NCBI GenBank assembly: GCA_949152475.1
Contig: OX424568.1
Location: 3,695,667 to 3,759,666, forward strand
DNA from: Terebella lapidaria
Lineage: Eukaryota > Annelida > Polychaeta > Terebellida > Terebellidae
DNA: 64,000 nt
Direction of reading: 5' to 3'
The position numbers were made by a program, and so were the translations under genes. Within the stretch, counting starts at the first letter, position 1. The number at the start of each line of letters is the position of its first letter. This document shows, in pieces, positions 1-18,100 of the stretch. The notes below the pieces were generated by a model that had not been told where the DNA came from, did no database searches, and saw only the letters and a program-made list of their open reading frames with translations.

Positions 1-99
1 AACACCATTAACTGCTATTGCACCTGCTGTATCACTTTAGTGTCAATTTAAATTTGTTCTTAACTTTCAAAATCTGTTGGATAGATTTCAACTCGCAAG

Positions 100-4483
<4,384 letters not shown>

Positions 4484-7400
4484 ACGCCTCACTTGTCTCG
4501 GCAATTGATGGAGAAAGGGAATGGACGAGAGAACATGGTGCTTGTCATTGGTGTATGGCAGTGCCGGCGGTTTTAAAAAAAATTCATGTTTAGCTTAACT
4601 ATTAACTGGTACGGTACATTGTGTTTGACATTTAAGTGTGGTTGTCTTATATTATGGATGTTCACACATTTCTGTAGTCGTTTGTAATCAACAGTCATTA
4701 TTTTGTAATCAGAAAGCTACCCAACCTATTTTCACATCAACAGTTTGATGAATTTGTCAAAGAGCTTTTGCAAAAAGTAATGGCAAGTAGAAAAGCTGTT
4801 ACACTTGTTGAAACAATCTTTTATTACACACTGGTAATGGAAAAATTTCTTCTGTAGAAGAACTGTAGAGTTTGTTGTGGTAGAATATTCAACGGGATGT
4901 AATTGTATTTTAGCTGGTTGCTGTTACTTTATTCTTATTGCCTGTATTCTTGAAACATGAGCATAATCTCAGTATATATTGACACAACCACATTGATAGG
5001 CAAGATTGGCATTTCATAACGGGCAGAATCTTATTTTCAATTGAGAAAATCACAGGAGCACTGGCAAGCAAAGTTACACTAAAAGAATCCCTGTTACTTT
5101 CTTGTAGACACTCATTCCTCAATCAAGAATTGTGTTCCAGTGAATTAGTGATATTTGTGTGATGACAGTTTGAACATAGGAGTCACACAAATCCTCATGC
5201 ATTTTATAAGTCTTTCTCTGTATGAAAGAGCAAGTTTTCCAGTATTTTGGGTGCTGAATTCTCAAACAGAAGGACTTGATTCCACGATGTTGCTCTTTCT
5301 ATTTCGTTCATGTGCATGTATTTTCAGTCATCAATACATTGGTTCCAGCTGCTGGCTTCGTGGCAGTTTGTTTTATACATCTCTCCATATGTAAAATCGT
5401 ACATGTTCCACGGTGTTCCTGTGTTGTATGTCCGGGAAGGTTTGAGGAATGAACTTTGCGGAGTCTTGATACAGAGTTGTATTGTTTCCGCATGGTGATT
5501 CCAGGAACAGTGCATACTAAACACTAAAATAAGTAATGTTATATATTTTATCCACTTCATTCCATTGTCAGTTGGGCAGAAATGTTGAGTTAGAGTGTGA
5601 ATGAGGCTTTACTGTCGAGTTTCGTTAGATTTTCTTTAATGCACAGACATACATCAGGTAATGTTATGATTTTTTTTGGGGGGGGGGGGGGGGGGAACTA
5701 CATGTGTATTTGCTTTTACTCTGTTTGCTACTAAACTGATCTCATCATGCACAGTCAAAAGGCAGCGCCAGTCAGAAGGTTGAAAAGGCATGAAATATAA
5801 GCGACTCGTGATACATGGTAATTATGATGGACTTCTTGTGAGTTGCTTTATTCTCGGGGTTGTTGAAACTGGCTGATGAGTCTGTGGTCACATTGATATT
5901 TTTAACAAAAAATGCTGGACATTTTAATCTCTGAAGTCATTTTCCATTGGCTTAATTCGTGTAAATACAAATGGTGTTCGAAAGTTTTCCGATGGTGCTA
6001 AAAATTGTTAAATTAGTCGAGGTGATCTTGATTCCTGTATGATATCTGCGAGGCTTGTCAATACTGGTTGCCTATCGACTAAGAAAGAGCCAACAGTGGC
6101 CGATTTTTCTCGCGAAAAAGGAGAGCACTTTGTATGAATGACTTCACCCTGTTCCATCATCCTGCGTATGCTGACTTCTCTGTGATTTCACAAGCAAGCT
6201 CAAACTGCTATGTTTTGCGACTTTGGACAGTGCAATATCTAGGATTTTCTAATGTGTGCTTGCTGTGTAGAACCAACGAGATTGATATTTGCTGTTTGTT
6301 GTTTCTGAATACAGACCGCTATGTGGCCTGTGCACACTTGTCAAAACTCTATTCCTCAGTGAGCTAACATACGATTTGTTGTACTTAGTTGCAGTTATTA
6401 TCAGAATATTGTTTGGATATCATGCAAAAATTCATCAGGATCACTGGAACACATGAAAATATTTGCTTACCGGTAATACAGGAATGAGGACTCTCACTAG
6501 TAATCTTCAAAGTCCTATATGATATGCCAGTGTTCCCAACTCCTGTAACCCAGTTCAGTCTTTCTCTTGCCCAAGCTTTGATCTGCCATATTTGAAGGGG
6601 AAGAAGGCCAGAATCCAGCATGTGGCCTTGCGTATTGAACATTACGCGTCTCACAAAAGTAGTGATGGTTGCACTACTTGTGTGACTTGGAGCCAGACCT
6701 TTGTACTAATATTACGACTTGATTGATGTGTATTAGATTTATACTAATTACATTATTGTGTTGACAGGGTATATATCTCTGTCTGCTGAGTAATAAGAAA
6801 ATGTGTTTTATACAAGATGTAAACAACTGTATGCTGTGATGGCCTGAACGTGTTTTTTTTCCCGTGAATCCCATGTAACTGTTGATAAACTCTTGACGAT
6901 ATTGTGAATCATGGGGTCACTCACAGCTTTTTGACAACATGGGGACTGACATGGGCAAAGTGGTATCTGACAGATTCGTACAAATGATAATGTGGTGTGC
7001 AGTCTCTTCGTGGTGCCATAATAATCGTATGATAATGACCGTAGCTGTTAGGAGTGAGATCTTTTGTTATGTTGTTGAATCTCTCGGTATGCAAGTAATG
7101 GTGCAGTGTCCTGGGCCAGTGCCGACAGTTGGACAAACTGATCAGTGTATTTTGTTTTAATCTGATGATCGTCACAATGTCTGATGAGTGATTGAGTGCA
7201 TTTTCTCACAGAAAACTGGTAAATGGCTGTGCACAGGTCAGAAAGTATTGATGCTTCGACAATTGTATTTTGGAAGCCGTCAAAGCTATTGTCACGCCAT
7301 TTACCTTGGCAAAATGATGCATTCTCGCGGACTGTGATAGGTATAACATACATTCTTATTTTGTTTAAATACAATATTATTTATTGCCTCATATACTCTA

Positions 7401-8900
7401 TTGATATGTTCTGCATAAAAATTGTTTGTGCGCGTGCTATGGGGAGTCTATCGTTGACAGAAATAATCTCTGTAAATAAATTGTCATGACCGTTCCTGCA
7501 ATTTTACTTTGAAATTCAGTTAGGCAATTTGTTTGATAAGACTAAAATTTCAGGAATGCTAGGTCATGTTAATTTAGTACAGAAGATACAAGGGATTTTC
7601 AACATTCTGAAAGGAGTTATTTCATCAATGTTGGGTATCTCTGAGAACTGTAACATCTTTCGCACAGTCAAGTCTGAAAGCGCACATTCTGATTGGCTCT
7701 TCTAGAATGCCTGTCATCTAGTCACCAACTTGTATTTTCACCGACTATGTTTTTGAGTCATGTGCACTCGAAGGGGATCAGTCAGCAAAAAATTAGGGAA
7801 TTATAGCTCATGATTTAGGTTTTTAATTTTGACAGAACTCCAGCAACTGTTCTTAAGTGTTTTTGTGATGGTGCATCATGTTGACTTAGCAAAGGATCTC
7901 AAGAATTCATAACAATATTTTTAATCAGTCTGGCATTTCAACAGTGGTTATTTGTCAGACATATTGCCAGAAACTGCTGAACTTCATATATAATTGGGTT
8001 GAAATTTTTTGCCCGTACTTAGCGAAAGTATAACTCGTGCGGGACACGAAAAACGCTTCACTAAGTAAAGAACAAGCAGTATACATATCAAATTGTGAGG
8101 CAGGATCAAGGCATCAGGTTATATCGAAGAGACACTGCAAACCACAGTTCAAACTTCAGCCAACAAGACTTTGCCCATGTCACTGCTTCTGTGCGCAATG
8201 TTAACACAGAATTCTGCCATGCTATGTGATAGCAACTTGTGTATCCATTGGACTGTTTTAGTGAAAGACGTTTCTCTCGGTTTAGGCAGTGACAATCTGC
8301 AACTTAATATCGTAATTTTATCTGTTCAGATATTTTCTGATCATGTTTATTTCTTGAATCACTCGCTGCCATTATTGAGGGGACATGATTTTTCGCTGTT
8401 ATGGACCAATCTAATTGTATGATCAAAAATGAACCTTTGTTATCGTACTGATTTTGTATGGATGGTACAATCTGTCCATTTTGTATTTGAAGTGTTTTTA
8501 AGGAAGCAATATATTCCATACAAGTGTTCATTACAGTTTGTTTTGTAATTTTATACAAAGTGTCTGGCTTGGTGAATAAAAGGTCATGTTCCATGCCGAA
8601 CATGATGTTCGAGCTACGAAGACATCTGTTGACTTGAGAACTTCGAGTCATAACTGGGAGATGTTACTCGTTGTATGCTCAGGACATTGTGTTAACAGAC
8701 AGATTAATGTGGTTGTAGTTTTCTACCCAAATCAATGTCTATTGATATATTAAAATCATCAGAATTTAAAATTCCGTAATAAAAATCCACATGTATAAAA
8801 TATTTTTGTGTTTCATTTATGGCTGGGAAGACTGTCGGGTTTGGCAAATTTATTTCGAAACACAGAATAAAATTTCCACACCGGCACTAAAATTGGCAGT
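4484..8900 (+). other. DDX3 3' UTR and downstream AT-rich sequence
   Basis: I see no coding exon here. The stretch directly follows the DDX3 stop. AATAAA signals occur at 7475-7480, 8575-8580, 8779-8784 and 8866-8871, so the 3' UTR could be up to about 4.4 kb; long 3' UTRs are usual for DDX3 genes. A T8/G18 homopolymer run sits at about 5668-5695. Short open frames here have no recognisable domain or splice context. Confidence 0.5.
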
Positions 8901-8952
8901 CCACACACCTAATTGTCATTCATTGGAATATTGCTCCTTACTGGTATCTGGT

Positions 8953-9196
8953 ATAGAGTAATCCAGCCTATTTTCGGACACCATCAGAAATCAGACACTT
9001 CATGATTTACCACCAATTTTCTATGTTGGTTATTATGTCGCAAACAAATTTTCTCAAGCACTGAACCAAGCCAAGTGTCTGATCTTTGCTGGTTTGAAGA
9101 AATTTATGCGAAGTGTTAGCAGAGGTATCTAGTTTGTTCCACAATGTTAACTTCCTTGTTAGTGTTAGTGTCCGAAAACTATCTAGTGTACTCTAT
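8953..9196. mobile_element. Small inverted-repeat element (MITE-like), 'TTTTCGGACAC' ends
   Basis: The left end (ATAGAGTAATCCAGCC then TTTTCGGACAC) and the right end (GTGTCCGAAAAC to ACTCTAT) are imperfect inverted repeats of about 28 bp enclosing about 190 bp of non-coding AT-rich DNA. A further single end (GTGTCCGAAAACTG) at about 9463-9490 suggests a second, partial copy. The superfamily is not clear because the target duplication is not resolved. Confidence 0.6.
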
Positions 9197-10182
9197 ATGA
9201 TCTTCCTGTCCTCAGGGCTGTTTAGTTTTCATTCATAACTGATCTTTAGCCTTGCAACAACTACCGATTGACAGCTTCATGTATATAGCCTAAAATTATA
9301 ATGATATAGTTATTATTCTTAAAGACAGGGAAGGTGTCCGATTACTGTCACTTGAACTCACAATTCATAATTCACCAATATCGAAGTCAGGACAAAATAA
9401 TATATTCCATATGACTTAATAACTTTTACCACATTTACGTGCATATGCTGTTGCATGTAAGTGTCCGAAAACTGTATGGTTTAATCTATACATATATGTA
9501 GATACGCCAATATAAAATACCTAGAAATGCTAATGTTGATCATAGATTATCTGCAACATATTTTTCTTACACATTGGTTTCGATAAGTAACTGAACACGA
9601 ATAGTCTTAGCATTCAACACACATTTTCAGACCCACGTGATATCCGCGGGAGACCTAATATTAGTACCGTAAAAATGATTTCAATGATAGACACAAATCA
9701 TCCCATGAATTTCAAATGGATACGCCACTGCCCCCACACAAACCCAGGCAGGTAGGCCTACAAGTGACTATGAACACTTGATTTGTCCCCGTTTCTCTAG
9801 CCATCATATTTCATATATGTCTCCTGAATCATGTTTCGGTTGCTACATAACATTTTCATGCAATCCGTGTGAAGTCAGGGTATTTTATTAACGGTTTTGA
9901 GGTGAAATATTAGTGGCGGAGTGCCTGATGAACACTGATGAACAAATCGTGAGGAGGAATACGGAGGTGTACACTATCTAGGTCAAATATGACGTAGCAC
10001 GCCATCCCAAACGAGGCCAACTTCAACAAGTAGTCCGTCTTTCCCGCTAAATGTGGTGTATTTATCCGCCCCAAACTATTTGGACCGCGATACGTTTATG
10101 AGCTAGTAAACTATTGAAAGATGTGACAATATATTTCATAGTAATCCATATGAACATATTATTGAATAACATGGGTACTTAC
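9197..10182. other. Intergenic AT-rich sequence
   Basis: Non-coding as far as I can see. It contains a partial MITE end near 9463-9490. If the two minus-strand exons at 10183-10426 are real, their downstream exons should lie here or further left, but I could not find a convincing acceptor followed by an open frame. Confidence 0.4.
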
Positions 10183-10426
10183 CTCCTCGAACAGTCGTGC
10201 ATATTCACCTTGGCGGATGAACCAAATCTGGATACGGTGATGAGGCTCCATGACCGCCATGATTGTTTGAGTCGGTAAATTGACGTTCGTATTTGTGATG
10301 AAATGGCCCTGAATTGACACTTCTGTCAAACTCATTTGTTTGATGCAAATAATAATTGGATAGCTGTACACCTATACTCACCTCTGGTTCCAAAACAAAA
10401 ACACTTATATTTGGTTTAACGGCCAT
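10183..10426 (-). CDS. Candidate first two coding exons of an unidentified minus-strand gene
   Basis: Exon A (10382-10426) opens with ATG, reads MAVKPNISVFVLEPE and ends at a consensus GTGAGT donor. After a 73-bp intron with a CAATTCAG acceptor, exon B (10183-10308) continues in phase for 42 codons, including MAVMEPHHRIQIWFIRQGEY, and ends GAGGAG before a GTAAGT donor. Both exons are multiples of three. Two strong donors, one acceptor and kept phase are better than chance, but I do not recognise the family and see no downstream exons. Its 5' end is within 80 bp of a plus-strand donor-bearing segment (10430-10506) that may be a TBL1 5' UTR exon, so a shared bidirectional promoter is possible. 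An alternative is a chance frame or the wreck of a gene. Confidence 0.35.
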
Positions 10427-12165
10427 ACAACCAGTTTATTACCTTGCCCCTCTGAGCGTGTTTTCGCTTGGTCGAAGTCGAAAAACGAGTGTCTTTGGCC
10501 TCGCCGGTGAGTGAAAATCGTAATGATATTTTCGTGATTGGCTGGAACGATATATCTAAAAACTAGTTGTTATAAACATAGTATTAAGTAGGACAAGTTT
10601 ACTTGCTTTCAAACGACATATCTGCTTTATTTCATGCATTTTAGTGTCAGTGAAGTTAACGTCTTAACTCCATCATAACGTTCCTCGCGCAGTTCATTGT
10701 GGCAACAACGAATTTTGCATTTTATATCTAGATCTGCATGGTTATTAATATAGGTCTTGCATTAATATACACCTAAACTATGATGACTGTACACTGCGGT
10801 AGATGATTATCCATATAATGATACAAATTAAATGCCTCAATTCAGTCTCAGACAAGGCTTATCCCCCCCACAATCCACATAGATCTAAACTAGCCTGTTT
10901 TTGCAGTTTGCCTTCTGTCCTGACCTAGATTGAATGCAATCTCTGTGATCTTGCCGATAAACAGAGATTGAGACCAACGTCACAAAAATATAAACATTCA
11001 AGCTGTATGCATAGACAATGCAATAGAAAACGTCATAAACGTAATATGATGGTCGGGTGGGAAACTCAAAATGGGGATCGATAATCATGACTGAAAATGA
11101 AGACATTTGTCTCAAAAACTCTGGATAAAACGACTCTGCACTCAGGATGTAAAATTTTGTGTTTATATGCAGTAAGGTGAGTTATTTTAGATCCAAACTA
11201 CATGTGTTAGATGATGTCCCCCGGTGATTTTCATACTTGTTTTGATGTTTCAAAAAGTCGTTTCTAATAAAAAGGCACGTTGGTTTACAGCCGCTCTGAG
11301 GCGGCTGTATTTTATGGCTAGTCCTGACCATGCTGACTATATGTTGTTAACCCTTTGGGTTATTCATTGAAATGTTCAAATATATTATTCTCCCATCTGT
11401 TTTCATTTCACCACAATTGTTGGTTATTTTACTGGAAGGTTATATTTGATTAATTTTAATAATTTGATGCAAGCCAACTGGTCTATCTTGATTTAAGACT
11501 GTTATGAGAAATTACTGGTATGAATTTGACTACATTTCAATATGGCTGCCACACAAATAGCTTTGTGTACTGCATATGACAGCAGTTGAAAAATGTTATT
11601 ACCAGATCATTTCAACTTGCTTTACAGGCAGCACATGAACTTGACAAGTATAAATTGTGTTTATTGAGCAAATTTCTTTGGTTCGCTTCTAAATATCCTG
11701 ACCCACATTTAGGGATGATTTCAGTGAGCACAACACAATATTATGATCATGCTGATGCATATAAAATCAGATCACGAGTACTAGATCTAGTATATATTTT
11801 CAAACACAGTTTACATTTTCAATCATTTCTCATCACTTATAAATCTGTAAGAAGATGTTTGGTGCATCAATGGTACTAGTATTACATGATACTGAATCAG
11901 AATGTCAATTGTCTTTCAGGAACAATTCCATAATTGATAATTCATCAGTCACCAGTGGATACCAGTGAAATAGTATTGGCGACATATCTGTTGGCTGTGT
12001 TGACAGTTTCGCAGACAGCATGGTGACACTAAATCACCATGTACACAGACCTTTCTCGGAGTTGGAGTAAAACATCGGGGTGTCTAGCTTGGCCCCGCCA
12101 TCTAAGGCCGAAAAGGGCCTTCTATAACCTACCGGATAGTTATCGAACAAGGACATTTCTCCAGA
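10427..12165 (+). other. Upstream region of TBL1: possible promoter and 5' UTR exons
   Basis: No coding exon is seen. A plus-strand segment at about 10430-10506 ends in TCGCCG followed by GTGAGT, a good donor, and could be a non-coding first exon of TBL1. An acceptor TTTCGCAG near 12018 would start the exon that carries the TBL1 ATG. A short perfect hairpin (ACAGCCGC, 5-6 nt loop, GCGGCTGT) sits at about 11288-11310. The rest is AT-rich sequence without recognisable content. Confidence 0.35.
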
Positions 12166-15100
12166 ATGAACATCAGCAGTGATGAAGTGAACTTTCTAGT
12201 CTATAGATACCTACAGGAGTCAGGTGAGTACAAAACTTACAAATCACTGTAAACCGTATATTTCCTTGAACATCTGTTTGAGTTCGCACTCTCAGGATAA
12301 TTTTGTCATATCTGCACCAGGTGCACCTGTTCAAGTTCATAATTTTCTGTGATGGATTCAGGTTTGTTTGGTTGAAGGAAAAGTTCATTTTCAAAAATCT
12401 TGTATTTCCACTGGAAACGGATATATCACGATATCAGGAATATTGCTGGATTGAAAAAATTAGAGGGTTGGTATTAGTATAAAATATTTCCAGCATCAAC
12501 ATACTTGGCTGCATATATCTTAAATGTACTTGTAAATGCCACAGTTCATTTGGCTAAATTTCTCAAGCGTAATTTATCAGTTGACACAACTGTCCTGGCA
12601 ATTGCTCACAAGCATCTAAGATGTAACAGTTGATGCCGAAATCAAACCATAGTGAGGTGTAAACCCTAATACAATCCCTAATACAATTACTTTTCTTCAA
12701 GAAGTTTCTATAAATACAGTGTACTAGTGTTTAGACTTATATACAGTAAAAACTCTTGCTATTTATTTTTCAAGGGAGAAGTATTTGTCTGATTTACAAA
12801 ACATGTAGAAGGACCTGCTTTGATACTTTAGTTTCACAGCCTTGTTCCTATATGGTGTTGTATCCAGCCTAGAAAAAAAGATGGTTTGATAGCAGTAGTA
12901 GTAATGTTTATTGACATACGTTCAGTGGCCTTTGTCTATCCAAAATTGTCCAGCTCTTCAGTTTTAGAAGTCCACAAGTGAACCATGGTTAAATTCACAT
13001 CTAGATCATGTATTGTTCACCTTTCATGTTCAATTTGATTAAACCTCTCGCAGCTTTTATCAGACAGATTCATTGTCTGAAAATCTACTGTTCTATCCAT
13101 GGTGCCTGTATAGTACATGGATACAAGAAACAATACATTGTATTTCATAACCTGTCATCATTCAACTTATAGATCCATCTACATAGGCCCTTGTATCATA
13201 TCATCGTGAGGCGGTATTGATTTTTGTACTGCAGATATTACATTTCACAATTGACAGCGAGACAAGAAAATAGCAAAATTTTTCCAAGCCACAACCCTTT
13301 CCCATACATCCCCACCTCCGCAAAAGTGCGGCAACACGCAGTGGCTTGAACATTTCTCTTGTATCAATCTTTAACCCTCTTCTCTCCTCGGTTAACCCTT
13401 TGCTTTAAACGGCATTCAGCGCCTAGTGCTTGAACTGTAGACGGTAGTTGCCTATCCTTAGATAATGATTGTATTCAGTTTGGCGCATAATATGTAAGAG
13501 GTTAACCCTTTCCTACATTTTGCAAACTGATAGTCGTTTGTAAAATCATTTGTTAACCCTTGTATACAATCTACATACAATTATAACATGTATGTGTTTA
13601 GGATTTTGTTATTTTCCTGAAAAAGCAGGATATCTTGGTTATTTCACTCTCGTTCGGAAGTACTGACAAACTAGATGTGGTTATTGTTTTGCATCAGGGT
13701 TACACATAAACAAGCATGTCTAGTATGTGTAGAATACCATAAAATATCCATAAATACACAGGATGTTCTCAGTTTGTTGTAAGGTGAATGTCTTGAACGC
13801 ACAGACCCCAATGGTTGGCCTAAAAATATGTAAACACCAACACTGGAGCCTGGCCAGAAATAATTACGCATTTACAACTAGCATGGAAGGGGGTGGGGGA
13901 GGGTGGGAGGGTACTGGTATATAGCCACAGCATGTAGAGGCTTGTGTGTGGCAGACAGACAGTACATGCTCATTGGCTTAACCCTTTACCTCCCACATGC
14001 CAGAGAGAGAGAGAGAGTAAAAGGCCTGCTGAGGATGAAGTGGCGTGGTGGAAATAGCCTGGCTTGGTTTGATTATTTGTGTTGCCACTTCATGAGGGGG
14101 GAAGAAATGCTACCATTATTATGAAGGCATGGAAAAACCAATAATGGATTTTAGTTTGCTGTTGTTACAGTTAGTATGATCCAAAGTCGAAAATTATGTT
14201 ACCAAACAAAAAAAGAACCTTGTAATTTGCTCTCTGAAGGAATGACATTGTTATCATGGTTATTTGAGCATTATTTTGTGGGTCTTAGTCCAGTTCAAAT
14301 GCAATGATGATGAATCATTGTTGTGAATATTGACATATTCCTTCAGTATGTTTCGGCCGGTAGATATTTAGAACATCGATTTACTGCAGCAGTTGCAAAA
14401 TTGTTCTGTGTTGTTTCGTTTTCTGTAAACACTGCAATATGCTTCATCTCATACAGTTTGACTTCTTTGAGGTCTTGTCTTCCAAATACCAACAATTCCA
14501 AATTATGGAAATTTGCTGTAAATGGCCATGACACCATCACTATTTAGTGTTCAACAAGACAATAAGCCACATGTAATTGTTTTTGTTTAACAGTTTTTGG
14601 CATGGGTAGTAATTTACTCACATGCCTTGCAGGACGATGTGTGACACAACTCATGATTAGATATATTCACGCAGTGGTTTTTGATTTATTTTTTCCCCGC
14701 TTCATTCAAATACCAATGTACATCAGTGTTTTCTCTAAACCTTCCCTTGAAAAATATCTACAAAGTTTTACATCTCATGATTCCATCTCGTGCTAATGAT
14801 GTCTCTCCTCTCCCAGGTTTTGCACATTCTGCCTACACGTTTGGGATTGAAAGTCACATCAGCCAATCAAATATCAACGGCGCTATCGTCCCTCCAGCTG
14901 CACTGCTCAGTATTGTACAGAAAGGTCTACAGTACACAGAGGCTGAGATCAGCATTGGGGAGGTTTGTACACATTATATCGTTGAACTTCTGAGATAAAT
15001 TCAACAGTCATCCAATACAGTGGTCCCTGTGAGATAGATGAGACCTCACATTTTGCAGAAAAACTGTGGTCTTATCTTACAGGAAGTCTTATTTCACAGG

Positions 15101-18100
15101 CTCATTCACATGTTAAATTGATGTTTGGGGAATACAAAAAAGTCTTTACTGACAGAGAAGTCTTATTTCAGAGGTGTCTTATCTTACAGTGGACCACTGT
15201 TGTCACTCAAATGTTTTACATTGCTTATAAATTTGAATATTTTGTACAACACAGTCTTGTATCAGTAACTTTTTTCTTACCTCAATATTGCTGAGTAAAT
15301 TACAATCATGATTGAAAACTATCAATTGACATTTTTGATGGATATGATAGATTGTACACAATGTATTTATATCGCTGAGGGCGTTTTACTTGATTATACC
15401 CTCCTGTTTCCTATTCCAGGATGGCGCAGAGCGTGTTATAGAGTCACTGTCACTAATAGACGCCGTCATGCCAGATGTGGTCGAGTCACGGAAACAGGCT
15501 GCGACCAAAAACCACCAAATCAAACAGGAACCAAATGACACCAATGGAGATGAGGGTGTACCACCTATCTGTGAGTGAACTCTGTGTCCCTATCCAGTAA
15601 CACATATGTGTTGTTCACGTATGTCCGGAAAGAAAACAGGCTAAGGCCTTCCGAGTCATGTACACATTTTGTTGAAACAGTTATTCTGGCATATATAAGA
15701 CCCTGTAAGTTATGAAAACATTGGCTGTTTCCAAACACAGATTCTTCTGTATCATCAAACATCAATTTTGATAGATCTTTGCGTCTGGGCTCATATTTAG
15801 TCATTTGCTGTTGTGAAATTACACCTCAAAGGATGACCTCATTCCTTACTATAAAACAGAAGATAAATGTCTTGAAAAAAAGTGTTTCTATTTAAATGAA
15901 TAAATTCATATTGAGCCATTGCATACATATTGAGCGTACATATTGAATGAATTCACATTGAGCCATTGTGTACTGGAACTGTATGGAGTCTTACCCTCGT
16001 GTTTCTGTTGTAGCCCCCATGGAGACAAACCACACTGATGCTGTGGAGATCGATGGTAACATTGAGATCCCAAGCAGTAAAGCCACCGTGTTACGTGGCC
16101 ACGAGTCCGAGGTATTCATCTGTGCGTGGAACCCGATGAACGATTTGTTAGCGTCAGGGTAAGTGTGCAAGCTTTATTCTGAATTATCTGTGAAGAGCAG
16201 TAAAGGCATTTTAGAGTGTGACATCCAAGCAAATAAGACCCAGAAACTCGGGAACAATATGTGTCAAAAACAGAGAGATGTAACTAGTTATAAGAAGGCA
16301 ACTTTTTTAGGAATACTAGTACACATGTAGTTATCATTACCAGCTTGTGAAGTGTTTTTGTTTCACATCTATCTAGGTCCGGAGATTCCACAGCACGGAT
16401 CTGGAACATGAACGACGCTAGTAACAGTGCAAACCAACTGGTGCTCAGGCATTGTATACAGAAAGGTGGAACTGAAGTCCCTAGCAATAAAGACGTCACA
16501 TCGTTAGACTGGAATGTATGTGGGGGACTTATCTAAGTATTCTACGTGTACAGAGATTTTGTCCTGGTTTTGGTGATAATGGAGTTATTCTCGTAAATGT
16601 CGTGAGATACGCTGACGAATGTTTTATGTATTTATTGCAGAGCGATGGTCTTCTCTTAGCCACTGGTTCATATGATGGTTATGCCCGAATATGGGGCACT
16701 GATGGTGAGAAATTGTGTATCAAAGCTTCTTTTTTACCTTGTGAAGAGATAGTATAAAAGTGTAGTTTATTTTATACATGGGAATTTTGTAGAATAATAC
16801 ATCTGGATACATACTGACTGTATTTAGCACAATCCCTATCCCAAGATGTGACATTATTACTTTTGTTTTGCAGGCCGGCTAGTTAGTACTTTAGGACAAC
16901 ATAAAGGTCCCATTTTTGCACTAAAGTGGAATAAAAAAGGAAATTTCATTCTGAGTGCTGGTGTAGATAAAGTAAGTCTACTAATGATAGTTTACCGGTA
17001 GTTTACGTTTTGATTGGTGCACACGAGTATCTTCTTCTGAGCAACAATTATGTGTATTCTTCATTTCGTATGTTTTCAAAGAATTGAAGCCCTTAACTCG
17101 ATCCTGAAGTAAGGACATAAGTAGTCAATATCCAAGTCAAAAAATGTCAGTAAAATGTAAACACCTGTGACAATTTGCTCGCAGACAACAATTATATGGG
17201 ACGCCAGCTCGGGACATTGTACGCAGCAGTTTGCCTTTCACTCTGGTGAGCTTAACTTTCAGCTGGTTTTAGCTTAAATGGTTCCTGATAAAATAATGAC
17301 TATTAGTAAGTTGATGTCAAATTGTAAGAATTTGTCCTGTTAAGTTCTGACTACTATGTATGTATTTATCATGATGATAGTTTGTTTCGCCTAAGCAGTC
17401 AATTGAATACTTTATGGTATTTTTTATCTGCGTGTCATTTTGCCCCGACAGCCCCTGCGCTGGACGTGGACTGGCAGAGTAACACAAGCTTTGCCTCCTG
17501 TTCCACTGACCAGTGTATACATGTCTGCAAACTGGGCATGGACAAGCCAATCAAAACATTCCAGGGCCACACTGTACGTACTAGCAATGTCATTCATTCC
17601 ATAGTAGTGTTCGTTCGAGCGCTCGAATAATCGAGCGCTTGCTCGTTATTTCCTAAATTCCGGGCGCTCGAGCCTGAATTTGAATGATCAATTATTTCAA
17701 CTTATTCATTTTGCATGAAATTCGATGACAATTACAAAGCTTAGGCTGTATTTCGCATCAATAAAGCACAAACACACTTTATTTTCGGTTACAACTTTGC
17801 GAACATTACACTTCCGGTTAGAATCTTGGATGGTGTGGTGAGACCCAGCAGGCTAAATCAATGAGGGGGATCATTTATTCTTACTCTGGCATCTGTAGTT
17901 GTAAAGCTCGAACTGTGCTCGATGATCGCTCATTTTTTGCAACAATTAATCGAGCTACAATTCAAATTTCAAACAAGTTCGAACACTAGTTCATAGCCTT
18001 AATTTATATCAATAGTCTAGATAATGACAGCAAGATGATAAGATTCGATATCAATCCTGAAGATAGGACATTAAACGTGTAAATTTGGAGAAGAGAATTT

